Shown: positions 1 through 8,004 of the stretch, one piece after another
Layout: each line of letters opens with the position of its first letter
Position numbering within the stretch: position 1 is the stretch's first letter
Assembly: GCF_014837155.1 (NCBI RefSeq)
Contig: NZ_JACYHA010000002.1
Span: forward strand, 186,001-250,000
From: Litchfieldia stipae
Lineage (GTDB): Bacteria > Bacillota > Bacilli > Bacillales > Bacillaceae_L
Reading direction: 5' to 3'
Length of the DNA: 64,000 nt
Translations under genes and position numbers: made by a program
The notes under the pieces: generated by a model
Told to the model about the DNA's origin: nothing
Databases searched by the model: none
The model's input: only the letters and a program-made list of their open reading frames with translations

Positions 1-240
1 TGTTTTATATTTTGGTATAGCAAAATTTTGAATAATTACGGGGTTTTTAATTTTATCTTTGAGCCTTCCAATGTATCCAATCTTCTTTGGGTCACCAGTC
101 CCATACGTAATCGAGTCCCCTAAAGCAACTATGTTTGTTTTATTGGGAGTGGCTGATGCAAGTGATTCATGAAATAAAACTGTAATCATTGTAATGGAGA
201 GAATTGTCATTATGATGACTTTAAATGTTGGAATTTTCAT
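1..240 (-). CDS. SGNH/GDSL-family esterase or lipase, secreted (3' end outside window)
   Basis: The first 80 residues are present and the gene runs off the left edge. The protein starts with a signal peptide (MKIPTFKVIIMTILSITMIT, ending near SLASA) and then shows the block-I motif ALGDSITYGTG, whose Ser is the nucleophile of SGNH hydrolases. It is probably exported and acts on acyl esters, but the substrate cannot be told. The ATG at 240 is preceded by AGAGGAG at good spacing. The remaining SGNH blocks lie outside the window, so completeness cannot be judged. Confidence 0.85.
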   Translation of the reverse strand, partial: MKIPTFKVIIMTILSITMITVLFHESLASATPNKTNIVALGDSITYGTGDPKKIGYIGRLKDKIKNPVIIQNFAIPKYKT

Positions 241-396
241 AAGTGGACTCCTCTTTGTAGAGATGTATGTCCTTATTTTAACCTGAAATTTATATTTCAT
301 GTAATTAACAATCGTATATCAATTGCCACAATACCCCCACCTTTTCATAATTTTTATAGTATTTTATAAGGACCATTTCTTTTAGGAGGTTACATC

Positions 397-1416
397 ATGT
401 CAGGTTCTTTGAATAGAAATGCTTACTTTGATAATGCAAGGTTCATTCTCATTGTATTAGTTGTCTTTGGACATCTTATCAGTCCATTTAGATCAGACCA
501 CCATTTATTAACGACAACATATAACTTTATTTACAGCTTTCATATGCCTGCCTTTATTTTGATTGCAGGATATTTCTCTAAAGGGTTATTTAAAGAGGGA
601 TACTTAACAAAGGTTGTTCAAAAAGTTCTAATTCCTTACATTATTTTTCAATTTATTTATTCGATATTGTATTCTATTCAAGATAAGGAGGTCACGTTTA
701 CACTAGTTGACCCTTATTGGACCCTTTGGTTCTTATTAAGCCTTTTATTTTGGAATGTGCTAACTAAATTATTTACAAAAATGAAGTATCCACTCTTCTT
801 CGCCGTGTTAATCGCACTATTGATTGGATATGATCAGGATGTTGGTGGCTATTTAAGTCTATCTAGAACCTTTGTTTTCTTCCCAATATTTCTTTTAGGA
901 CATTATTTAAATCAGAAGCATTTTAATTATTTAATCACTGCAAAAGTAAGAATTATATCTGCGATTTCAATGTTGCTCATCTTTCTCGGATATTATTACT
1001 TTTTCCCTGAGGGTGGAAGAGATTGGTTATTAGCATCATCATCGTATATTGATATGGGGTATGAAGGGCAACTTCATATTGCGATGCTTCTACGATTAGT
1101 CATGTATGCTGTGTTTTTTATCATTACCGTTTGCTTTTTGGCTTTAGTTCCAAAGGGGAATTATTTCTTCACCCCGCTTGGTGGTAGAACATTATATGTA
1201 TATTTACTTCATGGACTTGTCATTAAGCTGCTACAAGAAACATCTTTGTTCGAGTTCTCTAATACAATTGAAGCAGTAATCGTATTTACATCTACAACCT
1301 TAGTTATAAGCTTCTTGTTAGCTAGTAAACCAATTATTGCTTTAACTCAACCAATCATCGAATTCCATCGGTATGTGAAAAGAAATAAACGTTCAAAACA
1401 AGAGATAACATCATAA
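397..1416 (+). CDS. acyltransferase 3 family membrane protein
   Basis: This 339-residue protein is almost entirely hydrophobic, with about ten predicted membrane segments. It opens with the acyltransferase-3 signature FDNARFILIVLVVFGHLI, which carries the conserved His of the family. Members move acetyl or succinyl groups onto cell-surface sugars or lipids at the membrane; the acceptor here is unknown. The start has an ideal AGGAGG seven bases upstream. It is a single-gene unit closed by a strong hairpin just after the stop. A short basic tail (RYVKRNKRSK) ends the protein and should be cytoplasmic. Confidence 0.9.
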   Translation: MSGSLNRNAYFDNARFILIVLVVFGHLISPFRSDHHLLTTTYNFIYSFHMPAFILIAGYFSKGLFKEGYLTKVVQKVLIPYIIFQFIYSILYSIQDKEVTFTLVDPYWTLWFLLSLLFWNVLTKLFTKMKYPLFFAVLIALLIGYDQDVGGYLSLSRTFVFFPIFLLGHYLNQKHFNYLITAKVRIISAISMLLIFLGYYYFFPEGGRDWLLASSSYIDMGYEGQLHIAMLLRLVMYAVFFIITVCFLALVPKGNYFFTPLGGRTLYVYLLHGLVIKLLQETSLFEFSNTIEAVIVFTSTTLVISFLLASKPIIALTQPIIEFHRYVKRNKRSKQEITS

Positions 1417-1420
1417 AAAG

Positions 1421-1462
1421 TAGCTGTCCAGTTAGTGTGTACTTAAGCTGGACAGCTTTTTC
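1421..1462 (+). terminator. rho-independent terminator of the acyltransferase gene
   Basis: AGCTGTCCAG (1422-1431) pairs perfectly with CTGGACAGCT (1448-1457) and is followed by a T-run. Confidence 0.85.
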
Positions 1463-1550
1463 TATTCCAAATCATAATCACTTATTCATATAAGGAAATA
1501 AGAGGAATATAGATGAGAATAGACAAGTTTATTTAGAAAGAGGGTTGATT

Positions 1551-1757
1551 ATGGGAATACAAATTGAACAACGACTGGTGAAAGAAATTTCAAGAGCGCT
1601 TGAAACATATCGTGAGATCCTTCAAGGTGAAGTCGTCTACAAAGAAATTGTAGACCGTGCTGAAATATTCAGAGGCTCACAACGTCCAGGATTAATTATA
1701 AAAGCCGAGGATGGCTCAACTTATCAAATCAAAATAGAACCAGCAAGTCTCTACTAA
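1551..1757 (+). CDS. small conserved-looking protein, function unknown
   Basis: A 68-residue soluble protein beginning MGIQIEQRLVKEIS. I do not recognise the family. It has an N-terminal amphipathic helix region and a C-terminal beta-rich half (GLIIKAEDGSTYQIKIEPASLY). The ATG at 1551 is chosen over an upstream TTG at 1545 because AGAAAGAGGG (1535-1544) gives normal spacing only for the ATG. It stands alone, convergent with the ArsA-type gene, and the short gap to that gene holds an inverted repeat (GATAAC...GTTATC, 1770-1787). Confidence 0.7.
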   Translation: MGIQIEQRLVKEISRALETYREILQGEVVYKEIVDRAEIFRGSQRPGLIIKAEDGSTYQIKIEPASLY

Positions 1758-1784
1758 TATAAGAAAAAAGCGATAACAAAGTTA

Positions 1785-2732
1785 TCACTCTATCTTAAGC
1801 ATCATTTTTTCTTGTATATGCAAAGCAAACTCTTCCAATAAAGAAACTGAATTAATATCACTTTCAAACAATGGGATATAGAATTTTTGTTGCTGCGCAA
1901 ATTCCTGTTCAATCCAACTTAAATATTCGGCTTCAGTTTCTTTTCTTTTTTTCCAAAAATCCCCCTCAATGTCTTGTGATAGAATTTTATTGATTAGAAG
2001 TGTGCTTACTTCTAATTTATGTTTTTTTAATAGGGAAATTGCTTTTGCTGTTTCTAGTATAGGTAATCGTTCAGGGTTTAGAATGAAAATAAATCCTGTT
2101 ACTGATTTGTCTAACAGAAGCTTACGGACTTGTGCAAAACGTACTTTTCTATTTTGAAGTACTTCATAAATAGGATCTTCAACTGGTTCTCCGTCATTTA
2201 ACAGCTGGGTATAATTGTCATTCCGTTTTTTTCTTCGATCTAACATTCCATCAATCCAAACACCCATGATTTCAGGAAGAGTTAATAATCTTATCGTATG
2301 TCCTGTTGGTGCCGTGTCAAAGATAATTGAATCGTAAATGGCTGATTCGTCTAAAATAATAGATACGATTCGATCAAATAGAGCAGCTTCTTCTGCACCT
2401 GGTGAAGAGCTTGCCAAATCAATTTGTCGATTTACTTCTTCGTGCATATGTGAGCTTACTACATCTTTTATATTATTTTTCACAGATTTAATATAGTCCC
2501 TTGCTTCAATACTTGGATCAATCTCTATTACATCAAGATGTTGCGCTACATTCATTGCTTTGTTACATAGGCTTGTGTGAAAGATATCACCGAGATTGTG
2601 AGCTGGATCAGTTGAAACTAATAAAGTTCTAAATCCTTGTTTTGCATGTAATAAGGCAAGAGCAGCAGCACTTGTTGATTTCCCTACTCCTCCTTTTCCA
2701 CCGACAAACAGTATTCTCTTATGCCCTAGCAT
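1785..2732 (-). CDS. ArsA/GET3-family ATPase
   Basis: The deviant Walker A motif GGKGGVGKST lies near the N-terminus, followed by STDPAHNLGDIF (switch I type) and FDTAPTGHTIRLL (switch II/A-loop), which define the ArsA/GET3 branch of P-loop ATPases. It is about 315 residues, a single-domain form, unlike the duplicated arsenite-pump ArsA. No arsenite efflux gene (arsB) is nearby, so arsenite transport is unlikely. It is immediately downstream of the small Cys-Cys protein and probably works with it. The first possible ATGs (2741, 2738) sit on top of the AAAGG ribosome site, so the ATG at 2732 is preferred. Confidence 0.88.
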   Translation of the reverse strand: MLGHKRILFVGGKGGVGKSTSAAALALLHAKQGFRTLLVSTDPAHNLGDIFHTSLCNKAMNVAQHLDVIEIDPSIEARDYIKSVKNNIKDVVSSHMHEEVNRQIDLASSSPGAEEAALFDRIVSIILDESAIYDSIIFDTAPTGHTIRLLTLPEIMGVWIDGMLDRRKKRNDNYTQLLNDGEPVEDPIYEVLQNRKVRFAQVRKLLLDKSVTGFIFILNPERLPILETAKAISLLKKHKLEVSTLLINKILSQDIEGDFWKKRKETEAEYLSWIEQEFAQQQKFYIPLFESDINSVSLLEEFALHIQEKMMLKIE

Positions 2733-2744
2733 ATTCATCATCCT

Positions 2745-3008
2745 TTAACAACATCGAATTCCATCAAGTGGTGATTTCTCCATACCCATTCGTAAATGCC
2801 AGTCATGAAACTTCTCAATCATATAGGGATAAAGCTCCAACGTATAGTAAAATGCTGGATTTGGTAGACCTAAAGTTTCAGATAAACATAAAAGAAGAAA
2901 TATATCATCTTCATTTCGTAACTCTCTAGCAATTTCTGTTCGATGATTAACGGATAGTATTTCATCATACAGCTGTATTATTTTTTTTAATGAAGACAGA
3001 CCAATCAT
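2745..3008 (-). CDS. small protein ending in Cys-Cys (cory-CC-star-like)
   Basis: An 87-residue protein, mostly helical, whose last residues are GIRCC followed directly by the stop. As I recall, NCBI uses the name cory-CC-star for a small Firmicute family with this ending. Here it lies between cstA and an ArsA/GET3-type ATPase, overlapping the ATPase's ribosome site, so the two are cotranscribed. Inference: the C-terminal dicysteine may be a modification, metal or client-handover site used with the ATPase. The start at 3008 has AGTGAG eight bases upstream; a GTG at 3017 and an ATG at 3014 are too close to it. Confidence 0.75.
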   Translation of the reverse strand: MIGLSSLKKIIQLYDEILSVNHRTEIARELRNEDDIFLLLCLSETLGLPNPAFYYTLELYPYMIEKFHDWHLRMGMEKSPLDGIRCC

Positions 3009-3040
3009 GAACATCACTCACTTTATTAATTATTGAAAAG

Positions 3041-3063
3041 GAAACCCAGACAAGCTGGGTTTC
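3041..3063 (-). terminator. terminator downstream of cstA
   Basis: GAAACCCAG (3041-3049) pairs with CTGGGTTTC (3055-3063), followed on the minus strand by a T-rich stretch. It separates cstA from the small Cys-Cys/ArsA pair, so any cotranscription needs readthrough. Confidence 0.75.
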
Positions 3064-3069
3064 TGCTCA

Positions 3070-4815
3070 TTACATTGTTTTATTAATACTTGGTGGTCCA
3101 TCCTTTCTTGTTAGTTCTTTCATTGCCGTTAAAACAATCCAAATGGCAAACACTAGAATGATACTTCCGAAGATGAATAATAAAAGATTTGCATCTGTTG
3201 CCCCTACACCTGACCATTCGAAAATAACCTGTTGGAACATCGCCCAAATCGTCATAAACAATAGGAAAACCATTGGAATAAAGGAAACTAAGTAATTTCT
3301 CCCTAGACGTTTCAGCCAAATGGATATTAATAACAAGCTGATTGCAGCTAAAAGCTGATTTGTGGTACCAAACAATGGCCATAGTAAATATCCACCTGAT
3401 CCAAATCCATTTGGACCTTTTGGCAGAAGAACTAAAGCTGCAGAAGCAACAACAGCTATTGATGTAGCGACATGTGTCTTAGAAAGCGTCGGTACATTAT
3501 ATTCACTACCTAGCTCAGCAATAATGTATCTCATTAAACGGACAGAGGAATCAAGTGTTGTTGCAGCAAAGCTTACAACAATAATAGATATAATGGTGCC
3601 AGCAATATCTGAAGGAATACCAATACCAGTAGCTAGCTGTGCCCCTCCTGCAATAAAGTTTCCTAACCCCCCACCATTTGCTGCGCTAAAACTATGATAA
3701 GCTTCTTTAAATTCACCAGCATTTGCAAAAAGAGTAACACATGCAATAATTGAAATTAATGCTAAGAATCCTTCCCCAACTGCCCCAAAATAACCAACAA
3801 AACGTGCATCTGTTTCTTTATCTAATTGCTTAGAAGTAGTTCCAGAGGCTACAAGTCCATGAAATCCAGAAATTGCTCCACATGCAATGGTAATGAAAAG
3901 TAATGGAAACCATGATGAATCAGATGCCCCTGGATTTGTGATTGGAGCTGTTATTTCTGGATTTAAGAATAATAACCCACCGTACATTATAAATAAGCCG
4001 ACTACCAATTGATGCGAGTTAATATAATCTCTTGGCTGTAGCAATTTCCAAACTGGTAGAATGGAAGCAATATAACAATAAATCATCAGTATAATGATCC
4101 AAACAAAGAAGGACATTGCGACAGCATCAAGACCAAAGAGTGTCGTATTACCTGCTCCCCCAAAGTAATTGACCAAGTCAATTTGAAGTGCTGGCACCTT
4201 ACTAGTTAGTACAGCAGAACCATACATGATTAAAAGTGCAATAATAGATGGTATCAGCATATTTCCTTTTTTCTTATAAACAGCATAACCAATCCAAATT
4301 GCAAGTGGTATTTCTAAAAAGACTGGGATAACACTCGCAGGGTATTTAATAAATAAGTTTGAAATGACCCATGCGAACACAGCGTTAACCATCAACACCA
4401 AAATTAATATGATAAATAAGAATAATAACTTTGCACGTTTGCCAATTAATTTATTTGCCAGTGTTCCAACGGATTGTCCTTTATTTCTAACAGATAAAAC
4501 TAATGTACCAAAATCATGAACGCCTGCAGCAAATACGGTCCCTAACAAAACCCAAACTAATGCAGGTAGCCAGCCCCAATATACAGCAATTGCAGGTCCT
4601 ACGATTGGAGCAGCACCTGCAACCGAAGTAAAATGGTGCCCCCATAATACCGTTTTCTTTGTTGGAACAAAGTCAACTCCGTCTTTAAATTCATGTGCAG
4701 GAGTAACAAAGTTAGGATCAAGTCGATAAATCTTTTCAGCTACATACTTTGAATAAAAACGATAACCTAAAATAAATACAATTGTTCCAATTACCGCTAA
4801 CCAAATTGCATGCAA
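3070..4815 (-). CDS. cstA: carbon starvation protein CstA (pyruvate/peptide transporter)
   Basis: A 581-residue polytopic membrane protein with the CstA hallmarks: DFVPTKKTVLWGHHFTSVAGAAPIVGPAIAVYWGWLPA split over the first two segments and many Gly/Ala-rich membrane helices. The family imports pyruvate or peptides when preferred carbon runs out; B. subtilis CstA and E. coli BtsT/CstA are relatives. Its length is close to the B. subtilis protein. A perfect CcpA cre box lies 72 bases upstream of the start, which predicts glucose repression. No LytST-type regulator is adjacent; the neighbouring two-component pair is DesKR and belongs to des. Confidence 0.95.
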   Translation of the reverse strand: MHAIWLAVIGTIVFILGYRFYSKYVAEKIYRLDPNFVTPAHEFKDGVDFVPTKKTVLWGHHFTSVAGAAPIVGPAIAVYWGWLPALVWVLLGTVFAAGVHDFGTLVLSVRNKGQSVGTLANKLIGKRAKLLFLFIILILVLMVNAVFAWVISNLFIKYPASVIPVFLEIPLAIWIGYAVYKKKGNMLIPSIIALLIMYGSAVLTSKVPALQIDLVNYFGGAGNTTLFGLDAVAMSFFVWIIILMIYCYIASILPVWKLLQPRDYINSHQLVVGLFIMYGGLLFLNPEITAPITNPGASDSSWFPLLFITIACGAISGFHGLVASGTTSKQLDKETDARFVGYFGAVGEGFLALISIIACVTLFANAGEFKEAYHSFSAANGGGLGNFIAGGAQLATGIGIPSDIAGTIISIIVVSFAATTLDSSVRLMRYIIAELGSEYNVPTLSKTHVATSIAVVASAALVLLPKGPNGFGSGGYLLWPLFGTTNQLLAAISLLLISIWLKRLGRNYLVSFIPMVFLLFMTIWAMFQQVIFEWSGVGATDANLLLFIFGSIILVFAIWIVLTAMKELTRKDGPPSINKTM

Positions 4816-4886
4816 AAAAATCCCTCCTAATTCCTTTAGGTTTTTCTTACGAACAAGTAATGCCTATTAGTACTAATAACAACTTA

Positions 4887-4900
4887 TGTAAGCGTTAACA
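4887..4900 (-). promoter_or_regulatory. cre box (CcpA site) upstream of cstA
   Basis: TGTAAGCGTTAACA matches the catabolite-responsive element consensus TGWAANCGNTNWCA at every defined position. It lies between the start of cstA (4815) and the desR terminator. Confidence 0.8.
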
Positions 4901-4931
4901 ATATTATTATCTGAATTTTAAGTAAAAACAA

Positions 4932-4966
4932 AAATAACCTAACTGAATTATCAGCTAAGTTATTTT
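4932..4966 (-). terminator. terminator of the desKR operon
   Basis: AAATAAC-type arms at 4932-4946 and 4951-4965 pair with two wobble/mismatch positions, and T-runs occur on both strands, so it could serve desR. Confidence 0.7.
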
Positions 4967-5020
4967 CTTGATAAAACTGCCATTTGGACTGGTAGAATGC
5001 AATCTTGAAATATAGTGTAT

Positions 5021-5620
5021 TTATTTAAACCAGCCTTTTTCTTTCGATTGCGAAATCGCTTCGATTCTATTTTTAACCTCTAATTTATCAAGTATGGTAG
5101 ATATATAGTTTCGAACCGTTCCTGTTTTAATGCTCATCGTATCAGCAATTTCTTTTGTATTTTTCCCATCTGCAACTAGTCCTAATACTTCTTTCTCACG
5201 TTCTGTAAGTGGATTTCCTTCACTATAAACATCATCCATTAGTTCTGGCGCATATATTCTCATTCCTGCCATCACATTTCTAATGGAGTTTGCAAGTTCG
5301 TCACTTGGACTATCCTTTAATAAATACCCTTTCACACCTGCTTTGAGTGCACGTTGAAAATAGCCAGTACGAGCAAAAGTCGTTAGTATGATGACCTTAC
5401 AATCAAAAGACTTTAGTTCTTCTGCTGCCTCTAACCCACTTTTTTCAGGCATTTCAATATCCATAATACATATATCTGGTTTAGTTTGATGAACAAGGTT
5501 AATAGCCTCTACACCGTTTGTTGCTTTCCCAACGACTTCTATATCATCTTCTAAACTTAGCAGTGAACCAAGTGCACCAAGCAGCATTCTTTGGTCTTCT
5601 GCTATAACGATTCTAATCAT
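5021..5620 (-). CDS. desR: DesR, cold-response regulator activating des
   Basis: A 199-residue NarL/LuxR-type response regulator, the exact length of B. subtilis DesR. Residues 1-120 form the receiver (IVIAEDQRMLLGALGSLL, phospho-Asp in PDICIMDIEMP, Lys in KGYLLKDSPS) and residues about 135-199 the HTH (LTEREKEVLGLVADGKNTKEI). The C-terminus KVKNRIEAIS..SKEKGWFK type sequence is almost the same as the B. subtilis protein. Phosphorylated DesR activates the desaturase gene when membranes stiffen in the cold. The ATG at 5620 overlaps the desK stop (TGATG) and has AAGGAG eight bases upstream; the TTG at 5623 is less likely. Confidence 0.96.
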   Translation of the reverse strand: MIRIVIAEDQRMLLGALGSLLSLEDDIEVVGKATNGVEAINLVHQTKPDICIMDIEMPEKSGLEAAEELKSFDCKVIILTTFARTGYFQRALKAGVKGYLLKDSPSDELANSIRNVMAGMRIYAPELMDDVYSEGNPLTEREKEVLGLVADGKNTKEIADTMSIKTGTVRNYISTILDKLEVKNRIEAISQSKEKGWFK

Positions 5621-6756
5621 CAATTTAACTCCTTTCCTAACTGCTTTCTCACGTCTGGCACTTTCATAATTAATTTTGTTCCTTCAAATGATTCAATGTC
5701 AAGACTGCCATTAACAAATTCAAGTCTTTCTCTCATCCCTATCAGTCCACTACCTTTGTGTAAGGAATTTTCATCTTGAATGCCTATTCCATTGTCATGG
5801 ACAATTAGTGTTATTTCATCATTATTTTGTTTAATTATAATTTGACAGGTTGTAGCATGACTATGCTTAACGACATTGGTTATAGCTTCCTTTAAACACA
5901 TACTTAGTATATTTTCTAAGAATAAAGACAAATTTGATGATTGTCCTCGTTCATCATGAATGATTAATTCAATGTCAGCAGCCTTAAGTAATTGTGTTAT
6001 TAGTGTTATTTCTTCCTTTAACCGGATCCCACGCATTTGCGAAACCATTTTCCGTACCTCATTTAAGGCCGTTCTTGCAGTATGTTGAACATCCTTCATT
6101 TCATTACGAGCCTGTTCTGGGTCTTTGTAGACGAGCTTTCTAGCAAGATCACTTTTTAAACCAATAAGAGAAAGCCTTTGACCTAATGTATCATGTAGAT
6201 CTCTAGCAATCCGTTGTCGTTCCTCTTGTTTCACAAGCTCTGCAATTCGATTATGAGCATCTTCTAGCTGTTCTTCCAATAAGCCTTGTTTCTTCTTGTT
6301 ATAAATATTAAAAGGGAGAAGGATGACACTAATCCAGATGATAATAATGAATGGCAGCTGAGATAAGAAGTCTTCTTGTTTTGTAACAATATTATAATTA
6401 ATCGCAGCCGTTGTAAAAACTAAATGAATGATATATAAAGTTATAAAGGCAATTCTATTCTTAATATTTCCATTGTAATAAGCGATATAAAATGCAAAAT
6501 ATGCATATTGGAAATGAACGGTCATTGTGATCGAGATGGCTATTAAGATTGAGGTCCATAAATAAACAGGCCATTTAGTCGAAATGAAAGCGAAGCGTAA
6601 AGCGATAAAAAAAACAATTGTTAACGCAATCCCTATCCCTATTTCAACTGATGATGATGCTTGAAAGATAAAATAGAATGGTAGGATACTAAATACGCTC
6701 CAAATATATGGTGATATTCCCGATCCTTTTTGAAAAATGAAATACCTTTTTTTCAT
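5620..6756 (-). CDS. desK: DesK, membrane thermosensor histidine kinase
   Basis: This 378-residue kinase has an N-terminal sensor of four to five membrane segments (residues about 15-150), then a two-helix linker and the HisKA_3 box ERQRIARDLHDTLGQRLSLI. The phospho-acceptor His is residue 188, the same number as in B. subtilis DesK. The HATPase domain shows N-box EAITNVVKHS and G-box HDNGIGI..GSGLIGM. It senses membrane thickness/fluidity and phosphorylates DesR, whose gene overlaps its stop codon. A sigma-A promoter lies just upstream, after the des terminator, so desKR can be transcribed apart from des. Confidence 0.95.
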   Translation of the reverse strand: MKKRYFIFQKGSGISPYIWSVFSILPFYFIFQASSSVEIGIGIALTIVFFIALRFAFISTKWPVYLWTSILIAISITMTVHFQYAYFAFYIAYYNGNIKNRIAFITLYIIHLVFTTAAINYNIVTKQEDFLSQLPFIIIIWISVILLPFNIYNKKKQGLLEEQLEDAHNRIAELVKQEERQRIARDLHDTLGQRLSLIGLKSDLARKLVYKDPEQARNEMKDVQHTARTALNEVRKMVSQMRGIRLKEEITLITQLLKAADIELIIHDERGQSSNLSLFLENILSMCLKEAITNVVKHSHATTCQIIIKQNNDEITLIVHDNGIGIQDENSLHKGSGLIGMRERLEFVNGSLDIESFEGTKLIMKVPDVRKQLGKELN

Positions 6757-6782
6757 AGATAAACCTCGTCTGTTTTTGTCTA

Positions 6783-6811
6783 ATCATATCACAAATATGA
6801 ATAAATGTTAA
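6783..6811 (-). promoter_or_regulatory. sigma-A promoter for desKR
   Basis: On the minus strand TTAACA (6806-6811) and TATGAT (6783-6788) are separated by 17 bases, ending about 25 bases upstream of desK. Confidence 0.6.
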
Positions 6812-6814
6812 AAA

Positions 6815-6858
6815 ATGGCTGACCTAAAAGTTAATTCTTGCTTTTTAGGAGCAGCCAT
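6815..6858 (-). terminator. terminator between des and desK
   Basis: ATGGCTG..CCTAAAAG arms (6815-6830 and 6841-6858) form a long hairpin followed on the minus strand by TTTTTT. It should end most des transcripts before desKR. Confidence 0.85.
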
Positions 6859-6870
6859 ATTACATATATT

Positions 6871-7890
6871 TTACGTTGTGCTTACTTTTTCCTTCAGTGA
6901 TGTTTGTTTGATGGCTTTAAAGCTAACAAATACCTTATTGTCTTCGTCCCACAAACGAAATTTCAATGAGCTTAAGCTTGTCGCTAGAGTAATCGTTGGT
7001 ACATGCTGTAATGGAAGTGTATTATTATGTGCTTGCTCAAGCATGTAATTTGGTACTCGCGGACTAAGATGATGAACATGGTGATATCCAATATTACCTG
7101 TTAACCATTGTAATAACTTTGGAAGCTTGTAGAAAGAACTACCTTCTACAGCTGCTTTCACATACTCCCATTTCTCATCTTCTTCAAAATATGAGTCCTC
7201 GAATGTATGCTGGACGTAGAATAACCAGATACCAGCTGCTCCTGATATAAATAAGATTGTACCTTGAACAATCAGGAACGCTTTCCAGCCTATGATTAGT
7301 GATAAACCTATCGATAAAGCAAGAATTGAAATGTTAGTTATATACGTATTCATTCTTTCTTTTTTTCTCGCACCTTTTCGATTGAAGCGATTTTTGATTA
7401 GAAATAAATAGATAGGCCCTAATCCGAACATAACTAATGGGTTTCTATAGATTCTGTATGCGATTTTTGTTGAACGTGGTGCATCCATGTATTCTTTTAC
7501 TGTCATTACCCAGATGTCACCAACTCCACGTTTATCTAAGTTAGAGCTTGTTGCATGATGAACAGAATGCTCATGCTTCCATTGACTGTACGGAAATAAT
7601 GTAATTACACCTGTGATTGTTCCTAGGATTGCATTTACACGACGATTCTTAAAGAACGATTGATGACAACAATCATGGAATATAATAAATGTTCTTATAA
7701 CAAATCCTGCGGCAAAAATGGCAAAGAAGAGTGTTAAGAAATATGAAATTGAAAGACTTTTATAAGCTAAGAACCAAAGAATGATTAAAGGAGCAAGAGT
7801 ATTAATAAGCTGCCATATGCTATCTTTCGTATTGGCTTTTTCATAAGGAGACATTTGTTTTTTTAAGTTCAAATTTTGTTGTTTACTCAT
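6871..7890 (-). CDS. des: acyl-lipid delta-5 desaturase Des
   Basis: An integral-membrane fatty-acid desaturase that introduces cis double bonds into membrane phospholipid acyl chains. All three His boxes are visible: HDCCHQ, HSVHHA and HHVHH. The protein is close to B. subtilis Des along its whole length, for example HATSSNLDKRG and LLQWLTGNIGYHHVHHLSP. About 339 residues. The ATG at 7890 is chosen because AAGGG lies ten bases upstream and a predicted transcript start near 7917 leaves a normal leader; the ATG at 7908 would have almost none. It is the target of DesKR, encoded directly downstream. Confidence 0.96.
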   Translation of the reverse strand: MSKQQNLNLKKQMSPYEKANTKDSIWQLINTLAPLIILWFLAYKSLSISYFLTLFFAIFAAGFVIRTFIIFHDCCHQSFFKNRRVNAILGTITGVITLFPYSQWKHEHSVHHATSSNLDKRGVGDIWVMTVKEYMDAPRSTKIAYRIYRNPLVMFGLGPIYLFLIKNRFNRKGARKKERMNTYITNISILALSIGLSLIIGWKAFLIVQGTILFISGAAGIWLFYVQHTFEDSYFEEDEKWEYVKAAVEGSSFYKLPKLLQWLTGNIGYHHVHHLSPRVPNYMLEQAHNNTLPLQHVPTITLATSLSSLKFRLWDEDNKVFVSFKAIKQTSLKEKVSTT

Positions 7891-7923
7891 TGTTTTAATT
7901 CCCTTCATCTTTGTTATAATCCT

Positions 7924-7952
7924 ATGATAAAGGGTTTCATAAAATGGTGTAA
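7924..7952 (-). promoter_or_regulatory. sigma-A promoter of des
   Basis: On the minus strand TTACAC (7947-7952) and TATCAT (7924-7929) are 17 bases apart. The -35 is poor, as expected for an activator-dependent promoter, and it abuts the DesR repeat block. Confidence 0.65.
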
Positions 7953-7997
7953 GTCATACATGTCATGTATGTCATATGACAAATGTCATGTATGTCC
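7953..7997 (-). promoter_or_regulatory. probable DesR operator upstream of des
   Basis: Two identical 14-base copies of ATGTCATGTATGTC lie at 7960-7973 and 7983-7996, 23 bases apart, with inverted GTCATA/TATGAC and TCATAC elements between and beside them. The block starts at the -35 box and extends upstream of it, which is where B. subtilis DesR binds as tandem dimers. The assignment to DesR is inferred from position and repeat pattern. Confidence 0.65.
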
Positions 7998-8004
7998 CTA
8001 GAAT

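Noticed and set aside
2642-2929. 95-codon plus-strand ORF
   Set aside because: It is opposite the ArsA-type and Cys-Cys genes, which have much stronger support.
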